Made by a program: the position numbers and the translations under genes. Positions 21,348 through 31,550 of a stretch of 64,000 nt of DNA are shown one piece after another. The DNA comes from Artemisia argyi (taxonomy: Eukaryota > Streptophyta > Magnoliopsida > Asterales > Asteraceae): assembly GCA_030686995.1 (NCBI GenBank), contig CM060691.1, positions 87,603,055 through 87,667,054 on the forward strand. The letters run 5' to 3'. The notes beneath the pieces were generated by a model, which was not told where the DNA came from, did not search any database, and saw only the letters and a list, made by a program, of their open reading frames with translations. How positions within the stretch are numbered: position 1 is the stretch's first letter; every line of letters begins with the position of its first letter.

Positions 21348-22363
21348 AATGTCAAAATTAACGTGCCCACCTTTAATAACTTTAACACACTTCATATAAC
21401 CTTCACAATATAACTATACACATACCAAGTCTATACAACCCATGGATGACCGGTGATAATGGCTAATTCACATGGTGGGTCATTGGTAGTAGGTTATAAC
21501 TGGTCACATTCATTAATGGGTATTTGACATCATATGGGCATTGGGTTATAGTTGTTTTAGGGTGTCATGTTACGACATGATTCAATGAATAGTACGTATG
21601 TATAATATTATGTTATCAAAAACCCAACCGAATGGTCAAAATGCTCGCTCCCTGAGATATTCCCAGGTCGTTTTAATTGAGCTAATGTCAAATATTGATC
21701 ATGTTCGTTAAGTTAATAAATAAACGAACATAAACGAACTTTTACCAAACAAATCATGAAATGTTCAATGAACATTCAGTTCGTTTATAGTCCTAGCTAC
21801 TCACAGGATTCTAATAGGCCAGGAAATAGTAATAGTAATTTGTAATTTAAAGCCTAGAAATGTCAAAATTAACGTGTCCACCTTTAATAACTTTAACACA
21901 CTTCATATAACCTTCACAATATAACTATACACATACCAAGTCTATGCAACCCATGGATGACCGGTGATAATGGCTAATTCACATGGTGGGTCATTGGTAG
22001 TAGGTTATAACTAGTCACATTCATTAATGGGTATTTGACATCATATGGGCATTGGGTTATAGTTGTTTTAGGGTATCATGTTACGACATGATTCAATGAA
22101 TAGTACGTATGTATAATATTATGTTATCAAAAACCCGACCGAATGGTCAAGATGCTCGCTCCCTGAGATATTCCCGGGTCATTTTAACTTAGCTAATGTC
22201 AAATATTGATCATGTTCGTTAAATTAATAAACAAACGAACATAAATGAATTTTTACCAAACAAATCATGAAATGTTCAATGAACGTTCAGTTCGTTTACA
22301 GTTCTAGCTACTCATAGGATTCTAATAGGCCGGGAAATATTAATTTGTAATTTAAAGCCTAGA
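21348..22363. repeat. 510-bp direct tandem duplication
   Basis: AAATGTCAAAATTAACG begins at 21348 and again at 21858, and the two units align through to TTTAAAGCCTAG with scattered substitutions. Each unit contains a GTTCGTTTAT / ATAAACGAAC inverted arrangement. No coding content is seen. Confidence 0.9.
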
Positions 22364-22582
22364 AATGCAAATTAACTTTTCTTAAGTCCTAAATGACTAA
22401 AAATAATCTTAGGAAAAATAATTTTATTTTTTTGACTTTTATTTTATTATTTAATAATTAAAAACTAATTCAAAGTAATAAAATGATTAAAAATATTAAA
22501 CTGATGAATAATACACAAGAAAAATGTGCAATAACTACTTAAAGTGTTGAAGTTTGAAGGAAAAATAAAAGTGAGAAAACAA

Positions 22583-22625
22583 CTTATTTAAATAAGCTGT
22601 AATAAGCTTGCTTATTTAAATAAGT
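22583..22625. repeat. AT-rich perfect inverted repeat
   Basis: ACTTATTTAAATAAGC is followed within 11 bases by GCTTATTTAAATAAGT, its exact reverse complement, giving a 16-bp stem. It could be a small cruciform or the relic of a short inverted-repeat element. Confidence 0.65.
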
Positions 22626-22674
22626 AGTAACAAGCTAAAAAGGAAAAAGTGGTTAAAAGAAATAATGAAGAAGT

Positions 22675-22775
22675 GTATAACGAGAACGTCCCAAGGGCAG
22701 AGATGGTGTTGTCGTGTGTTGTTAAGTTTGAGGTGTTGTTGAGGTCAGTGGTTCGAGCCCTAGTTCACCCCTGAC

Positions 22776-22834
<59 letters not shown>
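22675..22834 (+). repeat. Possible tRNA-derived SINE-like fragment with (AT)28 tail
   Basis: GGTTCGAGCCC (22750-22760) fits the pol III B-box consensus. It is preceded by a CCAAGGGCAGAG segment that could be a decayed A box, and followed 18 bases later by an (AT)28 microsatellite (22779-22834). Plant SINEs end in simple repeats, but no target duplication was found. The microsatellite is certain; the SINE reading is tentative. Confidence 0.35.
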
Positions 22835-22837
<3 letters not shown>

Positions 22838-23106
22838 CACTTTTTGTTTAAGAAACTTGTTTATAACCTTTGCTACTAGTTGTTAAACGTGGCTAAAGCT
22901 ACATTCCCTCCAATATTTTTGTTAAATTTTTTGTAAATTTTGTAAAAACTTGAATGTATTCCCCCAAAGTTTTCATCAATCCCATTCTAAACTAATCAAC
23001 AAAATTTCAAAACTCCTCCTATCACAGCCAAGAATACCTCTCATATCACCACAAATCTCGTCACCACCACTCTCCTGTCATAGACCCACCACACCCGTCA
23101 CCACTG

Positions 23107-23540
23107 GTAAGTATTGTTATGTTTGTTTTGTATTAATCGTTCTAACAAAATATATACGTACCCCTACAGCTCTAACCATATTAGGTAATTCAACATTTGT
23201 TTTGAGACGATAACCTCTTGTAAATTATGTCACTTTCTTGGTAAATGTAGATAGTTAATTGGTTTTACAATATAAGTAACCCTGTAAAGGCTTTTACTAC
23301 ATGAACATGGAACAAGAATTTAGCTTCTTAATTGGTTATCCCTCCTTGACCCAAACACCCCTTTAGGAACTGTTTCATTAGACTTCATTGAATTATTAGC
23401 ACAATTCAATACCACATTCCATCTTTTATATATGTTCCTTACTTGGACTGTCTTTTTATTTTTTATGCTCATCAATTGGAGTTTCATTTTGTCTTCTATA
23501 CTCATCAATAACTTGGGCTGTTTTTTAAACTTGCCTGCAG
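23107..23540 (+). other. Probable intron in the TNP2 5' UTR
   Basis: ACTG/GTAAGTAT at 23107 is a strong donor and TTGCCTGCAG/GG ending at 23540 a strong acceptor. The ATG follows 17 bases later. No alternative coding use of the interval is apparent. Confidence 0.5.
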
Positions 23541-23557
23541 GGACCACATTTATAAAC

Positions 23558-26147
23558 ATGGACAAGACTTGGATGGTAACTAAAAGGACCACTAAATCTT
23601 ATATTGATGGAGTAGAGGCGTTTATTAATTATGCAGTAGACAACTTGCGTAAGATGGGGAACATCGACCCACGAGTTAATAAACTTCATCTTAAAATGCC
23701 ATGTCCGTGTACAAACTGTTGTAACCACATAAACCGAACAGTGGAGGCAGTGCAGTGGCATTTATTCAGGAATGGGATTGATCTAACCTACATAAAGTGG
23801 ACCAAACATGGAGAGAAGGATGAGCCATCAAAAAGTTCCCCAAAACCTGTTGACGCTACAACAGAATTTATTGACGACACGGATTTTTTTTCATATATTC
23901 CAACAGATGGCCCAGCAACGGTAGACATGGTTAACGCTATAAAAGATAATTTTGAAACAGAGGATGACCTTGTCAAGTTTCAAGAACTATTATTAGATGC
24001 AGAGAAGCCTCTTTACGAAGGATGTCCCGACTTCACAAAGATGTCCACAATAGTTAAACTACTCAACTTAAAGGGTAAGTACGGATGTTCTGATAAGTTC
24101 TTTACTGAATTACTAGGATTATTAAAAAAGATGCTACCTGCTGGTAACGAAATGGTGGAAAAAACATATCAAGCCAAAAAAGTTGTGAAGTTGATGGGTT
24201 CAGGATACAAAAAGATACATGTATGTATCAACAACTGCCTTCTTTACTGGAAAGATGACAAGGATTTGACTGTGTGTCGAACTTGTGGGACATCAAGATG
24301 GAAGGTGGATGAGAAGACACATAAAGTGTACGAAAACATTCCAACAAAGGTAATGTGGTACTTTCCAATTATACCAAGACTGCAACGACTATTTAAGATA
24401 GAAAGAATTTCAGAAGATTTAAGATTGCACGCCACACGGAGGATAAGCGACGGTGTGTTACGTCACCCCACAGATTCACAAGCATGGCGTACCATAGATG
24501 AAAAATTCCTGGAAATTGCTGAAGATCCAAGAAATATACGGCTGGGAATATCGGCTGATGGGGTTGACGTACACACGGGAAATAGGCATCACAGTGTATG
24601 GCCAGTTTTAACTGTCATATACAACCTTCCTCCATGGTTGTGTATGAAAAGAAAGTTTATCAATCTTTCGGCATTAATATCGGGATACCCGGGAAATGAT
24701 ATCGATGTGTTTTTAGAACCGTTGGTAGATGATCTGCACACCTTATTCGAAAAAGGGGTTCATACATATGATGCATCCACAAAAGATTACTTTAAGCTAC
24801 GTGTCGTTGTGTTATGGACAATAAATGATTACCCTGCACTTGGTACACTATGTGGATGCCCGTACAGTGGATTCAAAGGTTGTGTGGTTTACGGGAAAGA
24901 TACAAACTGTGTTAGACTTTCTGCCTCGTCCAAGCAAAGTTATGTTGGACACAGACGATATCTACCATATGACCATCCGTTCAGAAGGCAATGGAAGGCA
25001 TTTAATGGACAACCAAATTTTCTCCCAGCTCCAACTCCAATGACCGGGGAATAAATATACAACGACGTACAACATATTGAAAATAAGTGGGGAAAAGGAA
25101 AATGAACAAACAATAATGCATCAGAAAACCAAGAACATACGGGAGGTAGAGGTGGGAAGGTTAAAAAGCATAAAAGAAACACAACAGACGAAGAGGGTTG
25201 TTCAAGCCAAGTAAACGGACAAAATGGTGCGTATTGGAAGAAATTCAACATTTGGTACCGAAAACTTAGGTATTGGAGGCATAATTCTGTTCCACATTGT
25301 ATTGATTTTATGCATGTGGAAAAGAATGTTGCTGAGAGCATTGTCAGAACTTTGCTACATGTTCCAGGAAAGACGAAAGATGGACTGAATGCTCGATTGG
25401 ATCTGGCTGAGTTGGGGGTAAAACAAGAGTTGTTTGCTAGGCAAGAACAAGACGGTACAACACTACCTCCAGCACGTTACACATTAAGTAATGCTGAAAA
25501 AGACATTTTTTGTGATACGTTGCACAACATCAGGGTACCTCAAGGCTATTGTTCAAATTTCTCTAGTTTGATCAGCCTAAAGGATAGGAAGCTCATTGGC
25601 CTAAAATCGCATGACTATCACATGTTAATGCACGAGTTTCTTCCCGTTGCAATACGTTCAATCATGCACCCACCCACACGATATGCTATTATCAGGTTTT
25701 GCTTTTTCTTTAAATCGATATGTAGCAAAGAAATAATATCGCAACAACTAGATAATATGCAAGCAGAACTGGTTGTGACACTCTGCCTACTCGAGAAGTT
25801 CTTTCCTCCATTTTTTTTGATATTATGATGCACTTGACTGTGCACCTTACTAGGGAGGTCAAATTATGTGGTCCCATATGCTTTCGGTGGATGTATCCAT
25901 TCGAAAGATGTATGAAGGTTATTAAAGGACATGTGCGAAACAGGAATAGACCAGAAGGATGCATTGTTGAGGAGACTATTGCGGAAGAAACAATAGAGTT
26001 TTTTAGCGAATATCATAAATCCATGGAAACTATTGGTCTCCCACATGATAAACATGAAACTGATGAAAATGAGGACGGAAAGCCATTGTCGGCCGGCAAA
26101 TCAAGTGAAGTTTCTCTGGAACTCTTTCAGAAAGAACATTTGTATAT
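23558..26147 (+). pseudogene. CACTA TNP2-type transposase, segment 1
   Basis: Starts MDKTWMVTKRTTKSYIDGVEAF, the usual TNP2 N-terminus, just after a good splice acceptor. Next come the zinc-binding N-terminal domain (CPCTNCCN), the Transposase_21 core with WKVDEKTHK, GISADGVDVH, WPVLTVIYNLPPWLCMKRKF, YPGNDIDVFLEPLVDDL and LRVVVLWTINDYPALG (24500-24850), and the downstream DUF4218-type region (HCIDFMHVEKNVAESIVRTLL, FPPFFL.., CMKVIKGHVRNRNRPEGCI). The enzyme would cut the CACTA ends. Inactivating changes are TAA at 25052-25054, a TGA near 25102, a frameshift in a run of eight T near 25811-25818, and TRG inserted at 26147. The gene continues at 34731. Confidence 0.9.
26143..26147. repeat. Left target-site duplication of TRG (TATAT)
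   Basis: TATAT precedes the TRG LTR start and recurs at 34726-34730. With one copy removed, TNP2 reads through in frame (HLY-I-IQNTDEIVPYIE). Confidence 0.95.
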
Positions 26148-29100
26148 TGTAACAATTCGCATTTTCAGAATAATTACTATTCTCGGGAAATTTTACTATT
26201 CACTTTTTACTATTCACTTTTCACTATTCATCTCAGAAATTTTTATTTCATATTCTCGTAAGTTAAACTATTTTAACGATAATCCGAGAGTTTGACGCTC
26301 GTCGGATCATTTCTGCAAAAATCACAAAGCCGTGTCCGAGATTTACTTTTAGGTTTAAACGTCCTTCCAGCATCCCGATATATCCATAAAACATTATAAA
26401 CAATAGAAATATAATTTTCTATCATTTTATGACAATTCCAAAAGTTTTGGAATTTTACGTTTTTCAGTTCAGCGTTTTGCGTGAATTACGTGTTTTAGAC
26501 CCGTGTTTCCAGTTTTTAGCAGGGTTTTAGCACCCGATAGAACCTACCACTCATTTTATATTTTATTATGGACTATATTGACATGTTTAACAATACTTTC
26601 AAGTTTCATATTTTTACGATACCCGGTTTTGCGTTTTGAGGCTTAATCATTTACGGTTAGCTTTTTACGGAGTCAAAATGCACAAACTAAGCAAGATAAA
26701 CACCAAGACTCATCATCTAGTCATCTTATCTCCTTTGAACCGCCATTTAGGGGGGGAGTCACCATTTTGTGGCTTGATCTTGACCATTAATCTCTAGGAT
26801 GTTTACAAGTGTCTAAACTAACCATGGTTAAATTCTAACCCAATATATGGTTAACTATTTTTCTCATCCTATAAATAGCCAACTAATAACACATAGAAAA
26901 CTTGCACCACACCTTCTTATAACCTTCAAGTCCTAAAACCTAAGGCACTTTTCTTATATTTTGTAAGAAAGTTAACTAGTTTTTGAAAGAAAACTAGTGT
27001 TTGATCTTCAATCTTGGAAATTTTCTAAGAAAAGTTGTTATAACTTTAAAGTCTCCAAAAAGACGTCGTTATAATCTTCAAATAGCTTTGGACTTCAAGA
27101 AGGCGTCGTTATAATCTTCAAATAACCTCGGTTTATCATAGATTGCAAAGGAAGAAAGCTTATTCAATCAAAGTCCTAGTTCTTGTCCTAGTTTCCCTTT
27201 TCATTAAGGCCAAAAGTTGTAAGCAAACCCTAACACATTTTCTTGCTTAATTATCATTTACATGCTCTTTGTGTTCCTTTCATGCTATATATGTTCTTGT
27301 TATTGTGTTCATGATGTTTAAAAATGGATAACACAAGTATTGGTATACATATGTTAACTTATGACAAGTAAACAAGCAAACTAGTGATTTTTATGGAGAA
27401 CCACGACCAAAATAGTATAACTTTGATATTTGACACTTACTTAATGTTAAAGAGGACTTAACAAGGAAAACATAGCAATTTGAATCACCCAAAACGAGTA
27501 CCCGAGTCAAAAGTTATGGCCATAAGAAGTTAGCGAAACCAAAACGGCAAAACTGCCTAAATAGCATTCTGATCAAATTTAGCTTTTGAAAGTCACCCTT
27601 CTGGTCCGATTCATCAAAAAGTTAAAACACGAAAGTTGTCCGGAACGACGTTTTCGTTCAGGAACAAAGAAGCTCGAGCCCTGAAAACGCTTTCCGAGTG
27701 ATAATTTTCTTCAAAATCTTAACAGCCCATTTTAGACCAAAGTCACTATATTATAGTTATGATTTACTAAGACCAAGAGGTCTAATGACCTAAAGCCGAG
27801 ACCACAACCATGGCTAAAGCCAAGGTTGAGTCTCAAGACCATGGAAAAATGACCAAGGTCACGGCGAAGCCATGACTAAATGACCATATAAACTTACTTA
27901 GGCGAAAACATGAAACAAGGAGTTGACGATAACTTGAACAAACAATTTGGATCTACTCCACCTAAAGAACCATGAGATACAAGTTATAATAAACTTACCC
28001 TAATAACAATCTTCATGTACAAATAGACTTTCCTAAGTTTATTCAAATATTGGACATGTAACTTTTCGGATCAAAAACTTATACTTTTGTTATCAAATAC
28101 TACAATAGTAGGGAGCCTCATGTAAGGAGTTCATTAAGTAAGCCGTCGAGATGAGTTGTGGATTTACGAGTTAAAGTGTCCTGGCTCCTCGAACGTTTAC
28201 TCCATGACTTCTGAATTATGTCGGCCCGAACGGTAGTAAGAGATATACAACTTATACATGTTTCATAAAGCATTTATATTCAAAGACTTACGCTATATAC
28301 TAAATGCTACATCATGAACATTATGCAAGACATATATGGGCAATTCTTCGTATTCTTAGACATTACTCCAAACCTAAGTCGCAACGTTCTATTATAGGAT
28401 GCTCTTAGAGACTTTCACGATTCGACTACCACTTTGATTTCACATCACTTAAGCTTAAGGTGATTCATAGCCCCTACTCTTTTCATACTTGTTTTAACTC
28501 TTGGGGGGGATACATGCTCAACTACTTGCTTACTTGTACAAATACTCGAAACATTTATACTTGATTGTGTTACACTTGATTGTCTTATACTTGATCGCAT
28601 TATACTTGATTTCATATCTACATGATTGCGTTATATTTAATTGTGAGACTGCCAGTGGCTCCAGATTAAGTTGCTGGATGACCATTGAGACTTCCGATGG
28701 CTCCACATTAAATTGTTGGATGACCATTGAGGCTATTGATACATCCTAACATTTGCGAATGTTGGATACATCATAAACGTGAGGTCTTCGGAGATGAAGT
28801 GTAGACTCACGACTAATTGCTAAACTGTTTTGATGCACTTATACATGTCTTTATTATTCCATATATATTAGCAGTGGGTTGTGAACACACAGGTTGCAAG
28901 TCTCTTATGGCGGGACTTGCAACTGAGTGGATTCTCAATGCCTTTGCTGTGTGAACATTCTTTAAGGCTTTTCAACTATTTTAAGACTAACTCTATGAAC
29001 TCACCAACCATTGTGTTGACACTTTAGCATGTTTATCTCAGGTCTATAAGGTGATAGCTGTTGCATGGAGCATAGAGTCGCTTGGCATGTTTTGAAGACT

Positions 29101-29307
29101 TATGCTTTTATCTTTACCATTCGATATGTCTTAAAACTCTTATGTATTGTATTATGGAACTCAAGTTTGTATTTCGGAATTTATTAATCGAATGGTCACT
29201 TTTCAAAACGTCTCATTTAGAGTTCGTTTTCTATACCTTGTTCTTTGTATTATGAAGTAGCACCCCTATGACACAGTCTTCCGCTGCGGTATTTTGGGGG
29301 TGTTACA
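26148..29307 (+). repeat. TRG 5' LTR
   Basis: 3160 bp. A TATA box (CTATAAATAG, about 26871-26880) suggests U3 of about 0.75 kb and a very long R-U5 of about 2.4 kb. Internal small repeats include ACGTCGTTATAATCTTCAAA twice (about 27063 and 27104), ATACTTGAT-type repeats (28556-28612) and a 42-bp tandem duplication (28645-28728). Confidence 0.95.
26871..26880 (+). promoter_or_regulatory. TRG LTR TATA box
   Basis: CTATAAATAG in an AT-rich U3, repeated identically in the 3' LTR. Transcription would begin about 30 bases downstream. Identified by consensus and position only. Confidence 0.55.
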
Positions 29308-29309
29308 GA

Positions 29310-29323
29310 TTGGTACCAGAGCC
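29310..29323 (+). other. TRG primer binding site (initiator tRNA-Met type)
   Basis: Starting 3 bases after the LTR end, TGGTACCAGAGCC matches the complement of plant tRNA-iMet 3' end (TGGTATCAGAGCC) at 12 of 13 positions. This differs from the tRNA-Asp primer of ATH and family A. Confidence 0.85.
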
Positions 29324-30012
29324 TTGGTTATAGAGAACTAGGTTGCATTTAGTGCCTAGACTATAACTGATATAAACATTAAGACTCTTCTCCTTATTTT
29401 GCCTTACACACACTTCATGCGCATATGCTTATTGCTAATTGTTTGTTTAGAAGAAACCCCAGACAATAGTCAAGTCATCAAAAATTTAGAGCTAAGCAAT
29501 AATTGTTTAATTAACTTAATCTTGTGACAGTTCTTGTTTGATAAGACATAAGATTAAGTTAAATAAAGGTTATTAGTTTCCTGTAGAGATTTGATGATTT
29601 GCCTTATACTTACTTTATATGATTCTAATACCTATAAGTGGTTCATATGTCCTAGTACGACACTCAAACCTCTCTACAAGCGTGACTAGTCCATTTCGTC
29701 ATATCACCTTCTCTAGATACCCAGACTCCATTACCCTTTCACAACTTAAGAACAGATGATAGAAAGTCTACCCAATTATGTAGTACCAATTGTTGAGATA
29801 TGTGTGTCTGGTAAATATGTATACGTGTGAAAGGAAGCAATTATAATTATGGTGGCCAACATAATTATAAATGCGTCACGACTCACGTAGACATATGTGA
29901 CCATGCTTACATTAATCAACGATTGACTCAAATTGACAAGATTTAAGACTAAGTAGTCTAGGAATATCACCTCATATCTGACGTCGACAAAATGTCCCTC
30001 CTTGTAGATATC
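29324..30012 (+). other. TRG 5' leader
   Basis: About 690 bases of untranslated leader. No ORF or clear repeat is seen; it presumably holds packaging signals. Confidence 0.55.
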
Positions 30013-31422
30013 ATGGCACCAAAGAGAGTAACTCGTAGCACTAGCCGAGGTGGTGCAACACCAAGAGGAGGAAGAACTGGTGGTCGTGGAGGTAGAGGAA
30101 CTGCTCACGACACTAGCAACCCTAGTAATGATAGTGGAAGAACTGGTGGACGTGGAGGTAGAGGAGATGCTCACGACACTAGTGACCCTAGTAACGCTGG
30201 TGGAAATCCAGATGTCTCCACCATTATTGCCGAACAACTACAAAACCTACTTCCCACTATAGTCACACAAGTTGGCAATCACATGAACAATTCGGGAAAC
30301 CACGGAAGCATAAATGACGCTACAAATAATGGAGGAAGGAATGATAACAACAACAACAACAACAACAACAACCATAACAACAACAACAACAAAAACCATA
30401 GGACTGGATGTACGTATAAGGAATTTACGTCATGCAAACCAATTGAGTTTAATGGCAAAGGAGGTGCATTGGCATATACACGATGGGTCGAGAAGATGGA
30501 GTCAGTGATCGATATCAGTAACTGTGCAATCCACCAGAGAGTGAAATATTCTGCATGCTTGCTATCAGAAAAGGCATTGACATTGTGGAACATGCAGATT
30601 CAAGCAAGGACTAGAGAAGCAGCTGTAGGCATGACATGGGACGACTTTAAAGGACTACTGAAGGAAGAATACTGCCCGGTTAATGAAATGCAAAAACTAG
30701 AAGACGAGTTTTGGCATCACTCTATGGTAGGGGCTGGTCATGCAACCTACACAGATCGGTTTCATGAACTAGCTAAACTAGTTCCTCATCTGGTTACCCC
30801 TGAATCCAAGAGGATTGAGAGGTATATCTATGGCCTTGTTCCCGAGATTCGTGGGATGGTGAAAACAACCGAACCTCCCACAATTCAGAGTGCAATATTA
30901 AGAGCAGGGACCCTAACAGATGAGATGGTTAGGAATGGAACTTTGAAGATTAGTGATAAAAGGAAGGGAGCAGGTGAATCAAGCGAGCAAAAGGGTACAA
31001 TGGTTGATAATAAGAGAGTAAGAGGATTTGCGGCAACAGTTTATGATCAGGGAAAGTATGAAGGTCCACATCCTAAGTGTAATAAATGTGCTTATCATCA
31101 TCAGAGGTCTGAGCCCTGTCGAATGTGTACTAATTTCAATCAAAAGAGCCATTTTACAAATCAGTGTAAAGCAACGGCAAGGCAAGTAACACCGGTGAAT
31201 GCGGGCAATATAAGAAACAACCAAAAGACATGCTTTGAGTGCAACAGCCCAAACCACTTCCGAGATACTTGTCCTAAGTTAAATTGGGCACAGGGACAAG
31301 TGCTGGACAACCCAACTTTAGCCGTTATGCTTGAAGAAAATAACCCAAACCGTGGATACAATGTTAGTCCACCTCGGGGTCGAGCATACTATTTGGGTGC
31401 TAAGGAAGCTCGCAATGCGTAA
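30013..31422 (+). CDS. gag: TRG gag
   Basis: An intact 469-codon frame when started at MAPKRVTRSTS (30013); an upstream in-frame Met at 29992 gives 476. The N-terminus is Gly/Arg-rich with two near-identical TGGRGGRG-containing repeats, then a poly-Asn run (about residues 113-135) from CAA/AAC repeats. The gag capsid domain spans about 145-300 (FNGKGGALAYTRWVEKMESV, MTWDDFKGLLKEEYCP, ERYIYGLVPEIRGMV). The C-terminus has Cys/His clusters: a CNKC…CRMC…H…C array and a CCHC knuckle CFECNSPNHFRDTC. It would form particles and bind the element RNA. No pol follows and the stop is 128 bases from the LTR, so enzymes must come in trans. The intact frame agrees with the recent age suggested by the LTRs. 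Confidence 0.9.
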   Translation: MAPKRVTRSTSRGGATPRGGRTGGRGGRGTAHDTSNPSNDSGRTGGRGGRGDAHDTSDPSNAGGNPDVSTIIAEQLQNLLPTIVTQVGNHMNNSGNHGSINDATNNGGRNDNNNNNNNNNHNNNNNKNHRTGCTYKEFTSCKPIEFNGKGGALAYTRWVEKMESVIDISNCAIHQRVKYSACLLSEKALTLWNMQIQARTREAAVGMTWDDFKGLLKEEYCPVNEMQKLEDEFWHHSMVGAGHATYTDRFHELAKLVPHLVTPESKRIERYIYGLVPEIRGMVKTTEPPTIQSAILRAGTLTDEMVRNGTLKISDKRKGAGESSEQKGTMVDNKRVRGFAATVYDQGKYEGPHPKCNKCAYHHQRSEPCRMCTNFNQKSHFTNQCKATARQVTPVNAGNIRNNQKTCFECNSPNHFRDTCPKLNWAQGQVLDNPTLAVMLEENNPNRGYNVSPPRGRAYYLGAKEARNA

Positions 31423-31536
31423 CGGGTGCGTACCTTATCCTACCATATTATTCTATTCTAGTTCAAAATCTAGCTTTATTATGCCGTTATTAAGATAAGA
31501 GACCTAGACACACTAAACTTCGGGACGAAGTTCCCT

Positions 31537-31550
31537 GAAGGGGTAGAGAC
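31537..31550 (+). other. TRG polypurine tract
   Basis: GAAGGGGTAGAGAC lies directly before the 3' LTR start TGTAACA. Its position identifies the plus-strand primer; the last base is a pyrimidine. Confidence 0.7.

Larger units (their letters stand above)
20584..23106. other. CACTA region between the divergent genes
   Basis: About 2.5 kb upstream of both genes, with no supported CDS. It contains ACGTGTAAACACGG-like short repeats (20995-21260), a 510-bp direct tandem duplication (21348-22363), an inverted repeat (22583-22625), a possible SINE-like B box and an (AT)28 microsatellite (22779-22834). It should hold both promoters. Confidence 0.6.

Noticed and set aside
22779..22834. The (AT)28 run as a replication origin or regulatory switch
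   Set aside because: A plain dinucleotide microsatellite; nothing around it supports a specific function.
28501..28749. Small ORF with repeated Leu/Ile/Val near the end of the TRG LTR
   Set aside because: Encoded by ATACTTGAT repeats and the 42-bp duplication in the LTR; it recurs in the other LTR for that reason only.
29776..30237. A Ser/Thr-rich 153-codon minus-strand ORF
   Set aside because: Antisense to the Gly/Arg-rich repeats at the TRG gag N-terminus; composition explained by GGT/GGA codons read in reverse.
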